From the NCBI GenBank assembly GCA_030538425.1, contig JAUNTZ010000005.1, positions 1-64,000 of the forward strand: a stretch of DNA of 64,000 nucleotides, in the 5' to 3' direction. This stretch comes from Paracoccus sp. (in: a-proteobacteria). Lineage in GTDB: Bacteria; Pseudomonadota; Alphaproteobacteria; Rhodobacterales; Rhodobacteraceae. Under the pieces are notes generated by a model. The model did no database searches. It had not been told where the DNA came from and saw nothing but the letters and a program-made list of their open reading frames with translations. Position numbers and translations under genes: made by a program. Positions 28,356 to 38,399 of this stretch are shown here, piece by piece. Within the stretch, counting starts at the first letter, position 1. Every line of letters begins with the position of its first letter.

Positions 28356-29282
28356 ATGAAGCATTTTCTTGACATTCACACCACCGACCCCGCCGAATTG
28401 CGGGCGATGATCGACAATGCCCGCGCGATGAAACAGGCGCGCCAGGATCGCCCGCGCGGCGCGCGTGACGATGAGCAGCCGCTGGCCGGGCGAATGGTCG
28501 CGCTGATCTTTGAAAAGCCCTCGACCCGCACCCGTGTCAGCTTTGATGTGGGCGTGCGACAGATGGGCGGCGAGACGATGGTGCTGTCGGGCAAGGAAAT
28601 GCAGCTTGGCCATGGCGAGACCATTGCCGACACGGCGCGGGTGCTGTCGCGCTATGTGGACCTGATCATGATCCGCACCTTTGAGGAGGCTACTCTGCAA
28701 GAGATGGCCGAACATGCGACCGTGCCGGTCATTAACGGCCTGACCAATCGCACGCATCCCTGTCAGATCATGGCCGATGTGATGACATTTGAGGAACATC
28801 GCGGCCCGATTGCCGGTCGCAAGGTGGTCTGGTCGGGTGACGGCAACAATGTCTGCGCCTCGTTTCTGCATGCGGCGGGGCAGTTCGGCTTTGACTTTAC
28901 CTTTACCGGGCCGCCGACACTGGACCCCGAACGCGAATGGGTTGAGTTCGCCCGCGCGCGCGGCGCCACGGTTGAGATTGAGCGCAACCCGCAAAAGGCG
29001 GTCGAGGGCGCCGATCTGGTTGTGACCGATACCTGGGTGTCGATGCATGACCCCGAATCGGCGAAAGAGCGTCGCCACAACCAGCTTCGCGGCTATCAGG
29101 TGAATGAGGAACTGATGGCGCGCGCCAAGCCGGACGCGCTGTTCATGCATTGCCTGCCCGCGCATCGCAATGATGAGGCGACAAGCGCGGTCATGGACGG
29201 CCCGCATTCGGTGATTTTTGATGAGGCGGAGAACCGGCTTCATGCGCAAAAAGCCGTGATGCGGTGGTGTCTGGGCGTCTGA
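28356..29282 (+). CDS. argF: Ornithine carbamoyltransferase
   Basis: ArgF makes citrulline from ornithine and carbamoyl phosphate (308 aa, normal length). The start at 28356 matches the family N-terminus (MKHFLDI). The carbamoyl-phosphate motif STRTR (56-60), HPCQ (134-137) and the ornithine-site HCLPAHR near the C-terminus are present. It is the second arginine gene of the window after argJ and ends 9 bp from a convergent secretion gene. Confidence 0.97.
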   Translation: MKHFLDIHTTDPAELRAMIDNARAMKQARQDRPRGARDDEQPLAGRMVALIFEKPSTRTRVSFDVGVRQMGGETMVLSGKEMQLGHGETIADTARVLSRYVDLIMIRTFEEATLQEMAEHATVPVINGLTNRTHPCQIMADVMTFEEHRGPIAGRKVVWSGDGNNVCASFLHAAGQFGFDFTFTGPPTLDPEREWVEFARARGATVEIERNPQKAVEGADLVVTDTWVSMHDPESAKERRHNQLRGYQVNEELMARAKPDALFMHCLPAHRNDEATSAVMDGPHSVIFDEAENRLHAQKAVMRWCLGV

Positions 29283-29291
29283 TCGGGCCAT

Positions 29292-30593
29292 TTATCCCTC
29301 ACGCATCGCGCGGCTCAGATGCGCGCTGAGCGGGGCCAGCAGATAGGCAATGGGGCTTTGCAGGCCGGTTCGGATGAACAGATCGGCCTGCATGCCGGGC
29401 AAAAGACGGGTTTCGGGCGGCAGTTGATCCGCCGTGACATCCACGCGGTAGACGGGCGCGCGGGTTGTCTCGTCCAGCTCAGCCGCGGGGGCGATACGGC
29501 TGACGCGGCCGGCCAGCTCGGGACCGTCGCCGGCCCGCGCTGTGTTGAGCCGCAGCGTAACCTCCTGGCCAAGCGCGACCGCGTCGATCTCAGAAGCCGG
29601 AACGCGCGCGGCAAAGATCAGCGGGCGATCCTGCGGGACGATGACGGCGATTGTCTCGGCCGGGCGGATCACGGCGCCTTCGCCCGCGGGCTGCAAGAGA
29701 TAAAGCACGCCATCGACCGGCGCGCGGATCGTAAGCCCCGCCAACTGGTCGTCCAGCGCCGCCAGCCGCGCGGCCAGTTCGGTTTCCTGATGGGTCATGT
29801 CGCGCAGCTCGGCCTGAGCCGTCAGGCGGCGCGACGCCTCGGCCTCAAGCCGCATCAGCGCAAGCTCGGACTGTCGCAGCGCCGCCTGCGCGACCTGTGC
29901 CTGCAATTCGCCTGCCCGGCCATCAAGCGCGGCGATATCCGCCTCAAGCGATCTCACACGTGGGGCCGCGGTCAGGCCGCGTGCCAGCAGGCTTTGCTGA
30001 TCGGCAAGCTCCTGCGCCAGCAGGCCCCGCTCAGTCTCAACGGCGGTCATACTTGCCCTCAGCCCGTCGATCTGGGCGGCAAGCTGGGCATGTTGCTCAT
30101 CAAGCCGCGCCTCTTGCTGGGCGGTGGTCGCGCGGCGGGCCGTCCAGAGCGCCATCTGACCGGCGGCGATCTCATCATCGGGCTGCGTCCCCTCAGGCAG
30201 GGTGATCTGCGCGGCGCCCGCCGCTTCGGCCTCAAGCCGCGCGCGCCGGATCTTCGTTTCCGCCAGCCGTGCCTGAGTGATGCGTCGCTCAGTAGCGATC
30301 TGAGTGTCGTCAAGGCGCATCAGCAGCTGTCCGGCGCTGACATGATCACCTTCGGCGACGCGCATATCGGTCAGGGTGCCGCCCGCGGCGTGCTGGAGGA
30401 TGCGGCGGCGTTCGTCAAGCTCGGCTGCGCCTTGCACCACGACGGCGCTGTCGATCCGTGCCATGACCGACCATGTGCCCGCGCCCGCGACCAGAAAGAA
30501 CAGCGCCGCCAGCCCTTGGGTGACGATGCGCGACACGCCATGAGCGGGCAGGGCGGCGCGGCTTTGGGTCAAGGGGGGTGGCTGATGCCTCAT
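29292..30593 (-). CDS. Type I secretion membrane fusion protein (HlyD/PrtE family)
   Basis: This periplasmic adaptor of 433 aa bridges an ABC exporter to a TolC-like channel. A short cytoplasmic tail and one membrane helix (about 25-45) precede a biotinyl-lipoyl-like half (GGTLTDMRVAEGDHVSAGQLL). A long alpha-hairpin (about 100-270) follows, then the second lipoyl half (IRAPVDGVLYLLQPAGEGAV) and a beta barrel. Its start overlaps the stop of the upstream ABC gene by four bases. No TolC gene or RTX substrate is nearby, so the cargo is unknown. Confidence 0.9.
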   Translation of the reverse strand: MRHQPPPLTQSRAALPAHGVSRIVTQGLAALFFLVAGAGTWSVMARIDSAVVVQGAAELDERRRILQHAAGGTLTDMRVAEGDHVSAGQLLMRLDDTQIATERRITQARLAETKIRRARLEAEAAGAAQITLPEGTQPDDEIAAGQMALWTARRATTAQQEARLDEQHAQLAAQIDGLRASMTAVETERGLLAQELADQQSLLARGLTAAPRVRSLEADIAALDGRAGELQAQVAQAALRQSELALMRLEAEASRRLTAQAELRDMTHQETELAARLAALDDQLAGLTIRAPVDGVLYLLQPAGEGAVIRPAETIAVIVPQDRPLIFAARVPASEIDAVALGQEVTLRLNTARAGDGPELAGRVSRIAPAAELDETTRAPVYRVDVTADQLPPETRLLPGMQADLFIRTGLQSPIAYLLAPLSAHLSRAMREG

Positions 30594-32254
30594 CGCGACA
30601 GCGCCCTTTCTTTTGCGCGATTGGGGCCAAAACTGACCGCCCGACCGCGTTCAATCCGCAGGATCAGGTCGCATCGCGCCAGCAAAGCCGCGCCATGCGC
30701 CACCATGATCACGGCGCCGCCGCGCAGGGTGATCTTGTCGATCATCTGGATCAGATGGGCCTGTCCGGTCTGGTCTAGATGGCTGTCCGGCTCATCCAGG
30801 ATCAGGATGCGGGGATGGCCGAAACAGGCGCGGGCGAGCCCGATTCGCTGAATCTGACCGCCCGACAGGCCGGGCGCGTCGCCCTCGATCCGGGTGTCAT
30901 AGCCGTTTTGCAGCGCATTGATCATCGGATCGGCGCCGGCCATCTGCGCCGCCTGAATGATCTGTCGCGAACTGGCTGCGGGGGACAATCGGGCGATGTT
31001 CTGGCCGATACCGCCGTCAAAAAGCTGCACTTTTTGGGGCAGAAAGCCGATATGCCGGGCCAGCGCCTCTGCGGGGTAGTGGTTGATCGGCGCGTCGCCG
31101 AGCCGGATCTGCCCCGCGCTGAGCGGCAGCGCGCCAGTGAGCGCAAGCGCAAGCGTCGATTTGCCCGCGCCGGTCGGGCCGGTGATGCCCAGAACCTGAC
31201 CCGGCCCGACCCGCAGCCCGATACCCTGCAGGATGGGCGGCCCCGCCCGATCAGCATGGAGGCCAAGGCCAAGCGCCTCAATCCGCGCGACCGGGGCGGG
31301 CAGTTCGGTCCGGGGTGCGGGCTGCGGGTGATGGGCCAGCAGGCGGGCGGTCTGGGTCCAACCTTCGCGGGCGGCCAGCAGAACGGGCCATTGCGCGACG
31401 ATCTGTTCCACCGGGGCAAGCGCCCGGCCCATCAGGATCGAGGCCACGATCATCGCCCCCGCGCCCAGCTCACCGCCAAGCACCAGAAACGCGCCCGCCG
31501 CCAGCATCAGGCTTTGCAGAAACAGCCGAAAACTGCGGGTGAAAACTGAAAAAGCCACGCCGCGCTCTGCCGCGACAAGGGTCGCGTGGTCGGCACGGGC
31601 GCGGTGGCCCTGCCAGGTGACAAAGCCGCTGGCAACCATGCCAAGCGCGCGAATCCGCGCTGCCTCACGCCGGAACAGGGCGGCGGTGCGGGCGGCGGCG
31701 CGGGCGTGGGGCGCGGCCTGCGACAGAGGCGCACGGGTCGCGAGCTGGCTCAGCAGGGCCGCGACCACCAGCGCCACGCCGCCAAGCGCGGCCAGCCAGC
31801 CAAGCATCGGATGAAACAGAAAGATCAGCCCCAGAAACAGCGGCGTCCATGGCAGATCGAACAGCGCGGGCAGGGCCGGGCTGGCCATGGCGCGGCGCAC
31901 CGCCTCAAGGTCGCGCAAGCCGTCGCTGCGTGAGCTCAGCCCCGCCTCAAACACCTGCGGCGACAGCGCGTCCTGAAAGCGCAGCGCGGCGCGTTGCAAC
32001 AGCCGGTTGCGGGCCAGATCCATGATGCCCATCATCACGAACAGAAAAGTGACCAGAGCAAACAGCGCGACCAGCGTCTCAACCGAGCGCGAGGTCAACA
32101 CGCGGTCATAGATTTGCAGCATGAAGACCGGCCCGGTCAGCATCAGCACGTTCACCGCCGCCGAAAACAGCGCGATCACCGCCATCAGCGGCAAGATGGC
32201 CGCCCGCGCCTGTCGCAGACTGTCACTGGCAAGATGCACATTCGCGTCGCGCAA
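30590..32254 (-). CDS. Type I secretion ABC transporter, permease-ATPase (PrtD-like)
   Basis: A half-transporter fusion of 554 aa: an ABC membrane domain (about 15-310) with hydrophobic helices, then an ATPase domain. Walker A is GPTGAGKST, the signature is LSGGQ, and Walker B is ILILDEPDSHLD. There is no N-terminal peptidase domain, which fits PrtD/LipB-type exporters of C-terminally signalled proteins. It is coupled to the HlyD-type gene by a four-base overlap and follows the penicillin-binding protein gene by about 100 bp on the same strand. Confidence 0.9.
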   Translation of the reverse strand: MRDANVHLASDSLRQARAAILPLMAVIALFSAAVNVLMLTGPVFMLQIYDRVLTSRSVETLVALFALVTFLFVMMGIMDLARNRLLQRAALRFQDALSPQVFEAGLSSRSDGLRDLEAVRRAMASPALPALFDLPWTPLFLGLIFLFHPMLGWLAALGGVALVVAALLSQLATRAPLSQAAPHARAAARTAALFRREAARIRALGMVASGFVTWQGHRARADHATLVAAERGVAFSVFTRSFRLFLQSLMLAAGAFLVLGGELGAGAMIVASILMGRALAPVEQIVAQWPVLLAAREGWTQTARLLAHHPQPAPRTELPAPVARIEALGLGLHADRAGPPILQGIGLRVGPGQVLGITGPTGAGKSTLALALTGALPLSAGQIRLGDAPINHYPAEALARHIGFLPQKVQLFDGGIGQNIARLSPAASSRQIIQAAQMAGADPMINALQNGYDTRIEGDAPGLSGGQIQRIGLARACFGHPRILILDEPDSHLDQTGQAHLIQMIDKITLRGGAVIMVAHGAALLARCDLILRIERGRAVSFGPNRAKERALSR

Positions 32255-32356
32255 TCTGTCCCCCTGTCAGGGCGCGACCCCGCGCCACGGGCCACGGCGA
32301 ATCGCCGCGCATGACCATCTATAGGGGCGAAAGATTAAGACTTCGCTGATCCGGGC

Positions 32357-34654
32357 CTAGTAAAGCCCCTCAATATTGCGCAAGACGTCGCTGAGCAGAT
32401 CCTCGGTCGCGCTGTCGGGCGGGGGCTCAACACGCACCCGGCGCGGCGGGTCCGAGGGACTGCTGCCGATCGTTTGCGCGGGCGTTTGCGGGGCGGTGGC
32501 CGGTTGCGCTGCGGGCTGTGGGGCGGGCGCGCCGCCCTGACCCAAAGCCTGCCCCAAAGCCGCCGCCAGCGGGTCAACGCCGCCCTCATCTCCCGGCACA
32601 TCGACGATGCGCGGGCCTGCGCTGTCGGCCACGAAGCCACCCAGCGGAAGGGCGGGCAGACCGTCATGGATCTCGGCCATCACCGCTTGCCAGATCTCGG
32701 CGGGCAGGCCGCCGCCGGTCACGCCGGTCAAGGGCGTGTTGTCGTCATAGCCCATCCAGACGCCGGTCACATATTGTTCCGTAAAGCCAATAAACCACGC
32801 GTCGCGATAGGATGAGGTCGTGCCGGTCTTGCCCGCGACCGGACGGCCCGCGAGACGCGCGCGGGTGCCGGTGCCGTTCTCAATCACCGCTTGCATCATC
32901 TGGATCAGCTCACCCGCGGCCTTTTGCGAGATCACCCTTTCGCCCATGCCGCCATATTGGTTGATCAGCGGGCGGTCATCGCCTGCGATGCGCAGCTCGG
33001 CAATGCCGTAGGGCCTGACCGCGCGGCCACCGTTGCGGATGCCCGCATAGGCGCCGGTCATGTCCAGAAGCGTGGATTCCAACGCGCCAAGGCCAAGCGA
33101 GGGGACGTTCGGCAGGTTGCTGCCGACGCCGAAATCCTGCGCGATGCGGCGCACCTGATCGCGGCCCGCCGCCTCTTGCAGGCGGATCGTCGAGGTGTTG
33201 ATCGACTGGGCCAGCGCGGTGGTCAGCGAGATCTCACCGCGATAATTCCGCGTGTAGTTCTGCGGCGACCACGGCCTGCCGCCGCGAATATTGATGGTCA
33301 GCGGCGCGTCCTGCACGGTGCTGTTCGGGGTCATCCCCTGATCCAGAGCGGCGGCAAAAACGAACGGCTTGAAGCTGGAGCCGGTCTGGCGCATCGCCTG
33401 CGTGGCGCGGTTGAACGCGCCCGTCGTGGTGGTGTCGCGCCCGCCGATCATCGCGCGGACCGCGCCATCGGCGGACATCACCACCACGGCGGCCTGCGCC
33501 TGCGAGCCGTCGCGCACCCGGTCCTCGAACACCTGCGCAAGCGCGCGTTCGGCGGCGCGCTGCACCCTTTGGTCAAAGGTGGTCAGGATGGTTACATCCT
33601 CAGTCGTCTCGGTGGTCAGGAAACCGGGGCCGCTTTCCATCAGCCAGTCCGCGAAATAGCCGCCCGCCCGCGCCGCCGCCGCCCGCGAAAGCTGCGCGGG
33701 ATTGGCGCGCGCATCGGCATATTGCGCGTCGGTGAGGCGGCCCTGTTCGTGCATGAGCGACAGAACCAGACTGGCGCGGTCCTGCGCGCGCGACAGGTTC
33801 GAGGTCGGCGCGAAATAGCTGGGCGCGCGCAGAAGGCCCGCCAGCATGGCGGCCTCGGCGGCGTTCACCTCGGTCGCGTTCTTGCCGAAATAACGCTGCG
33901 CCGCTGCCTCAAAACCGCGCGCCCCGCCGCCCAGATAGGCGCGGTTCATATAGATGTTGAGGATGTCGTCCTTGCTGTATTTCGCCTCCATCGCGAAGGC
34001 GAAGGGCAGTTCCTTGATCTTGCGCCAGACCGATGATTCGCGGCAATCGGCCTCATAGGCGGCCTCGTCGCGCCATTTGATCGGGTCATAGGTTTCGCCA
34101 AGGCAAAGCAGTTTCGCGACCTGCTGCGTGATGGTCGAGCCGCCCGCGCCTTCAAGCGGGCCACGCCCGGCGGCCATATTGGTGCGGATCGCACCCGCGA
34201 TGCCGCGCGGGCTGATGCCCAGATGGTTGTAAAAGCGCCGGTCCTCGACCGAGATCACCGCATCGCGCAAAACCGGCGCGATATGGTCCTCAGTCACCGT
34301 GCCGAATGTCTCACCCCGCCAGGCGAAAACCCGCCCGTCGCGGTCGAGCATCGTGACCGAACCCCGCGCCCGCCCGTCGAACAGGGCCTGCGGTTCGGGC
34401 AGTTGGGCGTAATAATAGAAGGTCGAGATGCCCATGATCAGCGCGACCGCAAAGCCAAGCCGCCAGAACGTGCCCCAGATGATCCGCCAGATCAGCGAAA
34501 AGAACCCGGCCACCGCATTTGCCACCGGATTGCCGCGCCGGACGGGAGCGCGTTTGCCGCCCCGCCCGCCGCGCGGCGGTTGCGGCGCCGTGGGCTGTGC
34601 GGCGGAATAGCGTTTATCCGCCACGATGCGGCGCTTGCTTGGTGGTTTTGTCAT
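32357..34654 (-). CDS. Class A penicillin-binding protein (transglycosylase/transpeptidase, PBP1-like)
   Basis: This protein builds and cross-links peptidoglycan (765 aa). The start at 34654 follows AGGAT; the longer frame lacks support. A basic cytoplasmic tail (to about 55) precedes one membrane helix (about 60-85). The glycosyltransferase-51 domain has EDRRFYNHLG and GGSTITQQVAK. The transpeptidase domain has the active-site SSFK (in TGSSFKPF), the S-x-N motif SIN and KTGTTSS. A Pro/Ala/Gln-rich tail closes it. It is divergent from amtB. Which PBP1 subtype it is cannot be settled here. Confidence 0.95.
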   Translation of the reverse strand: MTKPPSKRRIVADKRYSAAQPTAPQPPRGGRGGKRAPVRRGNPVANAVAGFFSLIWRIIWGTFWRLGFAVALIMGISTFYYYAQLPEPQALFDGRARGSVTMLDRDGRVFAWRGETFGTVTEDHIAPVLRDAVISVEDRRFYNHLGISPRGIAGAIRTNMAAGRGPLEGAGGSTITQQVAKLLCLGETYDPIKWRDEAAYEADCRESSVWRKIKELPFAFAMEAKYSKDDILNIYMNRAYLGGGARGFEAAAQRYFGKNATEVNAAEAAMLAGLLRAPSYFAPTSNLSRAQDRASLVLSLMHEQGRLTDAQYADARANPAQLSRAAAARAGGYFADWLMESGPGFLTTETTEDVTILTTFDQRVQRAAERALAQVFEDRVRDGSQAQAAVVVMSADGAVRAMIGGRDTTTTGAFNRATQAMRQTGSSFKPFVFAAALDQGMTPNSTVQDAPLTINIRGGRPWSPQNYTRNYRGEISLTTALAQSINTSTIRLQEAAGRDQVRRIAQDFGVGSNLPNVPSLGLGALESTLLDMTGAYAGIRNGGRAVRPYGIAELRIAGDDRPLINQYGGMGERVISQKAAGELIQMMQAVIENGTGTRARLAGRPVAGKTGTTSSYRDAWFIGFTEQYVTGVWMGYDDNTPLTGVTGGGLPAEIWQAVMAEIHDGLPALPLGGFVADSAGPRIVDVPGDEGGVDPLAAALGQALGQGGAPAPQPAAQPATAPQTPAQTIGSSPSDPPRRVRVEPPPDSATEDLLSDVLRNIEGLY

Positions 34655-34911
34655 GCCTGTATCCTGCTGCCCGGCTTTCCGGCGCTGTTTTCCCGCGTGA
34701 GCATACACAAATCGCAAGACAAAGCGAAGTCAAATGACCCAAGCGTGAGCTGCCCGTTTTCGCGCCATGGAGGCGCGGTTCTGCCCAAGCAGCAGGCAAG
34801 GCGATTTTCTGCCATGCAGCATGAGCGTCCCGGCTTGAGCCTGCGCGCCCGCCCGCGCTTCGCTTGGCCTATCGCAGCCGCTTGAGGGCTGCACTCTGAC
34901 AAAGGTGACGC

Positions 34912-36249
34912 ATGATGAGACGCAACTTGATCCTTTTCGCGCCGGCTCTCGCCCCGGCTCTGACACTGGCCGCGGCCGGGCCGCTTGCCGCGCAGGACAT
35001 TACCCCTGCGAGCGGGATTGGCGCCGATGGCGAATATATCTTCAACACGCTGCTGTTTCTGCTGGGCGGTATATTGGTGTTCTGGATGGCAGCCGGTTTC
35101 GCCATGCTTGAGGCGGGGCTGGTCCGCGCGAAGAACGTCACGACACAATTGTTCAAGAATATCGCGCTGTTCTCGATTGCGGGCACGATGTATTGGCTGA
35201 TCGGCTACAAGCTGATGTATCCCGGCGACGGCTGGACGATTGCGGGCTGGGTTGGCACGCTCTTTTCGCCTGCCGTGATTGAGCCGGTCGCGGGCGCGGT
35301 GGCGGGCGACAGCTATGCGGCGGGCTCGGATTTCTTTTTCCAGCTGATGTTCTGCGCCACCACCGCCTCGATCGTGTCGGGCACCGTGGCCGAGCGCATC
35401 AAGATCTGGCCCTTCATGCTGTTTACCTTTGTGCTGACCGGGCTGATCTATCCCATCGAGGCAAGCTGGCTCTGGGGTGAGGGCTGGCTGGACGCGCTGG
35501 GCTTTTCCGATTTCGCGGGCTCGACGCTGGTTCACGCGGCGGGTGGTGCTGCGGCGCTGGCGGGGGCGATTTTCCTGGGGCCGCGTCTGGGCCGCTACAA
35601 GGGCGGGCGCGTGAACCCGATGCAGGGCTCGAATCTGGCGCTGGCGCTGCTTGGCACCTTTATCCTGTGGATGGGCTGGTTCGGCTTTAACGGCGCCTCG
35701 CAGCTGGCGCTTGGGACGATCAACGATGCCTCGGACGTGTCGCGCATCTTCGTCAACACCAATGCCGCCGCTGCGGCGGGCGTGATCGCGGCCCTTTTGA
35801 CCACGCAGTTCATCTATCGCAAGATCGACCTCACCCTTGTTTTGAACGGCGCGCTGGCCGGTCTGGTCTCGATCACGGCTGAGCCGCTGTTTCCGTCCAT
35901 CGGCGGGGCTGTGGCGATTGGCGCGGTGGGCGGCGTGATTGCGGTGGTGGCGGTGCCGCTGCTGGACCGGCTGCGGATCGACGATGTGGTGGGGGCGATT
36001 CCGGTTCACCTCATCGCGGGGTTCTGGGGGACGATGGCGGTGCCGCTGTCCAATCCTGAGACCGGCTTTGTCACGCAATTCGTGGGGTTTGCGGCCATTG
36101 CGGGCTTTGTGTTTCTGGCAAGCGCCTTGGTCTGGATGGTGCTTCGTGCCACGATGGGCCTGCGCGTCAGCACCGAGACCGAGATCAACGGGCTGGACAC
36201 CCATGAGATGGGCATGAACGCCTATCCCGACTTTGTTCTGGCCAAATAG
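34912..36249 (+). CDS. amtB: Ammonium transporter Amt
   Basis: This ammonia channel of the inner membrane has 445 aa. A signal-peptide-like N-terminus (to about residue 27) is followed by eleven predicted membrane helices. The family blocks DFAGSTLVHAAGG (with the first pore His) and PVHLIAGFWGT (second pore His), plus LGTFILWMGWFGFNGAS, are present. ATG at 34912 or 34915 both fit the AAAGGTG site. The usual upstream glnK (PII) gene is absent here; the upstream neighbour is the divergent PBP gene. Confidence 0.95.
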   Translation: MMRRNLILFAPALAPALTLAAAGPLAAQDITPASGIGADGEYIFNTLLFLLGGILVFWMAAGFAMLEAGLVRAKNVTTQLFKNIALFSIAGTMYWLIGYKLMYPGDGWTIAGWVGTLFSPAVIEPVAGAVAGDSYAAGSDFFFQLMFCATTASIVSGTVAERIKIWPFMLFTFVLTGLIYPIEASWLWGEGWLDALGFSDFAGSTLVHAAGGAAALAGAIFLGPRLGRYKGGRVNPMQGSNLALALLGTFILWMGWFGFNGASQLALGTINDASDVSRIFVNTNAAAAAGVIAALLTTQFIYRKIDLTLVLNGALAGLVSITAEPLFPSIGGAVAIGAVGGVIAVVAVPLLDRLRIDDVVGAIPVHLIAGFWGTMAVPLSNPETGFVTQFVGFAAIAGFVFLASALVWMVLRATMGLRVSTETEINGLDTHEMGMNAYPDFVLAK

Positions 36250-36268
36250 GCTTTGCCCGACGGGCGGC

Positions 36269-36295
36269 AAAGGGGCGCGCTCAGCGCCCCTTTTT
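36269..36295. terminator. Bidirectional terminator between amtB and the polyprenyl synthase gene
   Basis: The stem GGGGCGC (36272-36278) and GCGCCCC (36284-36290) has a 5-nt loop and is flanked by AAA and TTTTT, so it can serve both convergent genes. Confidence 0.88.
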
Positions 36296-36297
36296 CG

Positions 36298-37296
36298 TCA
36301 CGCCAGACGCGCGACCACGAAATCGGCCAGATCGCGCAGCGCATCGCGCAACTCACCGGGCGGCAGGTCTCGAAGGCTGTCCTTGGCCCGGCCCGACCAT
36401 GACAGCGCATCGGCCCGCGCGGCCTCCATCGCGCCGTGACGGCCCAACAATTCAAGAGCATGTTCGAGATCGCCGTCGCGCTGATCGCCCTTCTCGATGA
36501 CCCGCTGCCAGAACGCCCGCTCTCCCGCATCAGCCTTCGCCACCGCCTTGATCACCGGCAGGGTCAGCTTGCGTTCGCGAAAATCATCGCCGATATTCTT
36601 GCCGGTCGTGGCGGTTTTGCCGCCATAATCCAGCAGATCATCGGCAATCTGGAAGGCAATCCCCAAAGCATCGCCATAATCGAACAGGGCGCGGATCTGA
36701 TCCTCACTAGCGCCTGCAATCACCGCGCCAACCTCGGTCGCCGCTGAGAACAGCGCCGCCGTCTTGCCGCGCACAACCTGCAAATAGATCTCTTCGGTCG
36801 TCGCCAGATCCTGCGCGGCGGAAAGCTGCAAGACCTCACCCTCGGAAATCGTCGCCGAGGCGTTCGACAGAATCGTCAGCACCCGCATCACGCCCGTGTC
36901 GGTCATCAGCTGGAACGCGCGGGCCAGCAGGTAATCACCCACCAGAATCGAGGATTTGTTGTCCCACAGCAGGTTTGCCGTGGGCCGCCCGCGCCGCTGC
37001 TGGCTTTCATCGACCACATCGTCATGCAGCAAGGTGGCGGTGTGGATGAACTCGACCGTCGCCGCCAGATGGATGTGGTAGGGGCCCGGGTAACCAAACA
37101 ACCGCGCGGCGGCCAGCGTCAGCAAGGGCCGCACCCGCTTGCCGCCCGCCTCGACCAGATGGGCGGTCACTTCGGGAATGCGGGGCGCGTGCTGGCTGGC
37201 CATGCGTTCGCGGATCAGGTCGTTCACCTGCGCCATCTCGCGCGACAGCATGGCGCTTAGCCGGTCAATCGGGGTCTGCATGGTCGTCACGTTCAT
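36298..37296 (-). CDS. Long-chain polyprenyl diphosphate synthase (ubiquinone side chain)
   Basis: This enzyme makes the octa- or decaprenyl chain for ubiquinone from isopentenyl units (332 aa). The start at 37296 (MNVTTMQTP) has an AGGCAGG-like site. Both Asp-rich motifs are intact: LLHDDVVDES (first) and FQIADDLLDYGG (second), with GGKRVRP upstream. Ubiquinone-10 is usual in Rhodobacteraceae, so decaprenyl diphosphate synthase is likely; IspB-type length specificity cannot be read from the motifs. Confidence 0.93.
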   Translation of the reverse strand: MNVTTMQTPIDRLSAMLSREMAQVNDLIRERMASQHAPRIPEVTAHLVEAGGKRVRPLLTLAAARLFGYPGPYHIHLAATVEFIHTATLLHDDVVDESQQRRGRPTANLLWDNKSSILVGDYLLARAFQLMTDTGVMRVLTILSNASATISEGEVLQLSAAQDLATTEEIYLQVVRGKTAALFSAATEVGAVIAGASEDQIRALFDYGDALGIAFQIADDLLDYGGKTATTGKNIGDDFRERKLTLPVIKAVAKADAGERAFWQRVIEKGDQRDGDLEHALELLGRHGAMEAARADALSWSGRAKDSLRDLPPGELRDALRDLADFVVARLA

Positions 37297-37369
37297 TTGC
37301 CTGCCTTTACGCTGCCTGCGCATTGCCACGGCATGGACAGCGACGCAACCGCCCGCTAACTTTTCCGCG

Positions 37370-37582
37370 ATGAAAGAGCTTTTTCGCACCACCAACACGC
37401 TGCGCCTGATCCGGGCGCAGGACCTTTTGCGCAGCGAGGGGATCGAGACCTACGCGCTTGACCAGCATATGAGCGTGCTGGCAGGCTCGACCCTCGCCAT
37501 CCCGCAGCGCCTGATGATTGCGGACCGTGATGAGTTCATGGCCCGCGCCATCCTGCGCGACAACGATCTGGATCACGATTAA
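37370..37582 (+). CDS. Small DUF2007-like protein
   Basis: A 70-residue protein divergent from the polyprenyl synthase. The ATG at 37370 opens MKELFRTTNTLRLIRAQDLL; the later part contains GIETYALDQHMSVLAGS and the DRDEFMARAIL end. The pattern matches DUF2007, small proteins proposed to have a signalling role, with no proven function. It is four bases ahead of the next gene, so the two are probably co-transcribed. Confidence 0.8.
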   Translation: MKELFRTTNTLRLIRAQDLLRSEGIETYALDQHMSVLAGSTLAIPQRLMIADRDEFMARAILRDNDLDHD

Positions 37583-37586
37583 CGCG

Positions 37587-38342
37587 ATGGAGACCCGCAT
37601 CGACGGCTTTCTGGGTGGGCGTTTGCGCATCGAACAGCCCGCCCGTGGCTACCGGGCGGGGGCCGATGCGGTGATGCTGGCGGCGGCTTGCCCGGCGCTG
37701 GCGGGGCAGGCGGTGCTGGAGCTGGGCTGCGGGGCAGGGGTGGCCAGCCTGTGCCTTGACGCCCGCGTGCCGGGGCTGGAACTGTCGGGGCTGGAACGCG
37801 ACGGGTTCTATGCGGAACTGGCCCGGCGCAATGCAGCGGCCAATGGGGCAGTGCTGCGCGTGGTTGAGGGCGACCTTGCCGCCATGCCCGGCGAGCTGCG
37901 GGCGCAGGTCTTTGACCATGTGATCGCGAACCCGCCCTATTTCGGGCCGGGCCAGCCCTCGCCAGATCCCGCCCGCGCCATGGCAAGGCACGAGGAAACC
38001 GAACTGGATCAATGGATTGATGCGGCGCTTCGGCGGCTGCGGCCGGGCGGGCATCTGACCATGATCCACCTTGCCGCGCGGCTGGGGGCGATATTGGCGG
38101 GCTTGCAAGCGCGCGCGGGCGGCGTCGCCGTGCTGCCCATCGCCGCGCGTCACGGGCGCGATGCAGGCCGCGTGATCGTGATCGCCCGCAAGGGCGCGCG
38201 TGCACCGCTGCGCCTGCTCGCGCCCTTTGTGATGCATATGAAACCGTCACATTCAGGCGATGGAGACGATCTCAGCCCCGCCGCGCAGGCCGTTTTGCGC
38301 CACGGCGCGCCGATCTTGACCGAGCCCTCTGAAACGGGGTGA
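37587..38342 (+). CDS. TrmN6-like SAM-dependent methyltransferase
   Basis: This protein has 251 aa and the class I methyltransferase fold. The SAM motif ELGCGAGVASLCL, the acidic end of the second strand, and NPPYFGPG (the N-P-P-Y catalytic motif of adenine-N6 methylases) are present. This matches the family of tRNA1(Val) A37-N6 methyltransferases; the real substrate is not shown. It starts at 37587, just after the DUF2007 gene. Confidence 0.86.
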   Translation: METRIDGFLGGRLRIEQPARGYRAGADAVMLAAACPALAGQAVLELGCGAGVASLCLDARVPGLELSGLERDGFYAELARRNAAANGAVLRVVEGDLAAMPGELRAQVFDHVIANPPYFGPGQPSPDPARAMARHEETELDQWIDAALRRLRPGGHLTMIHLAARLGAILAGLQARAGGVAVLPIAARHGRDAGRVIVIARKGARAPLRLLAPFVMHMKPSHSGDGDDLSPAAQAVLRHGAPILTEPSETG

Positions 38343-38399
38343 CAGACCGCGCCGAATGTGATGGAGTTGTGACATTCGATCCAGAACAGGAGGACGAAA

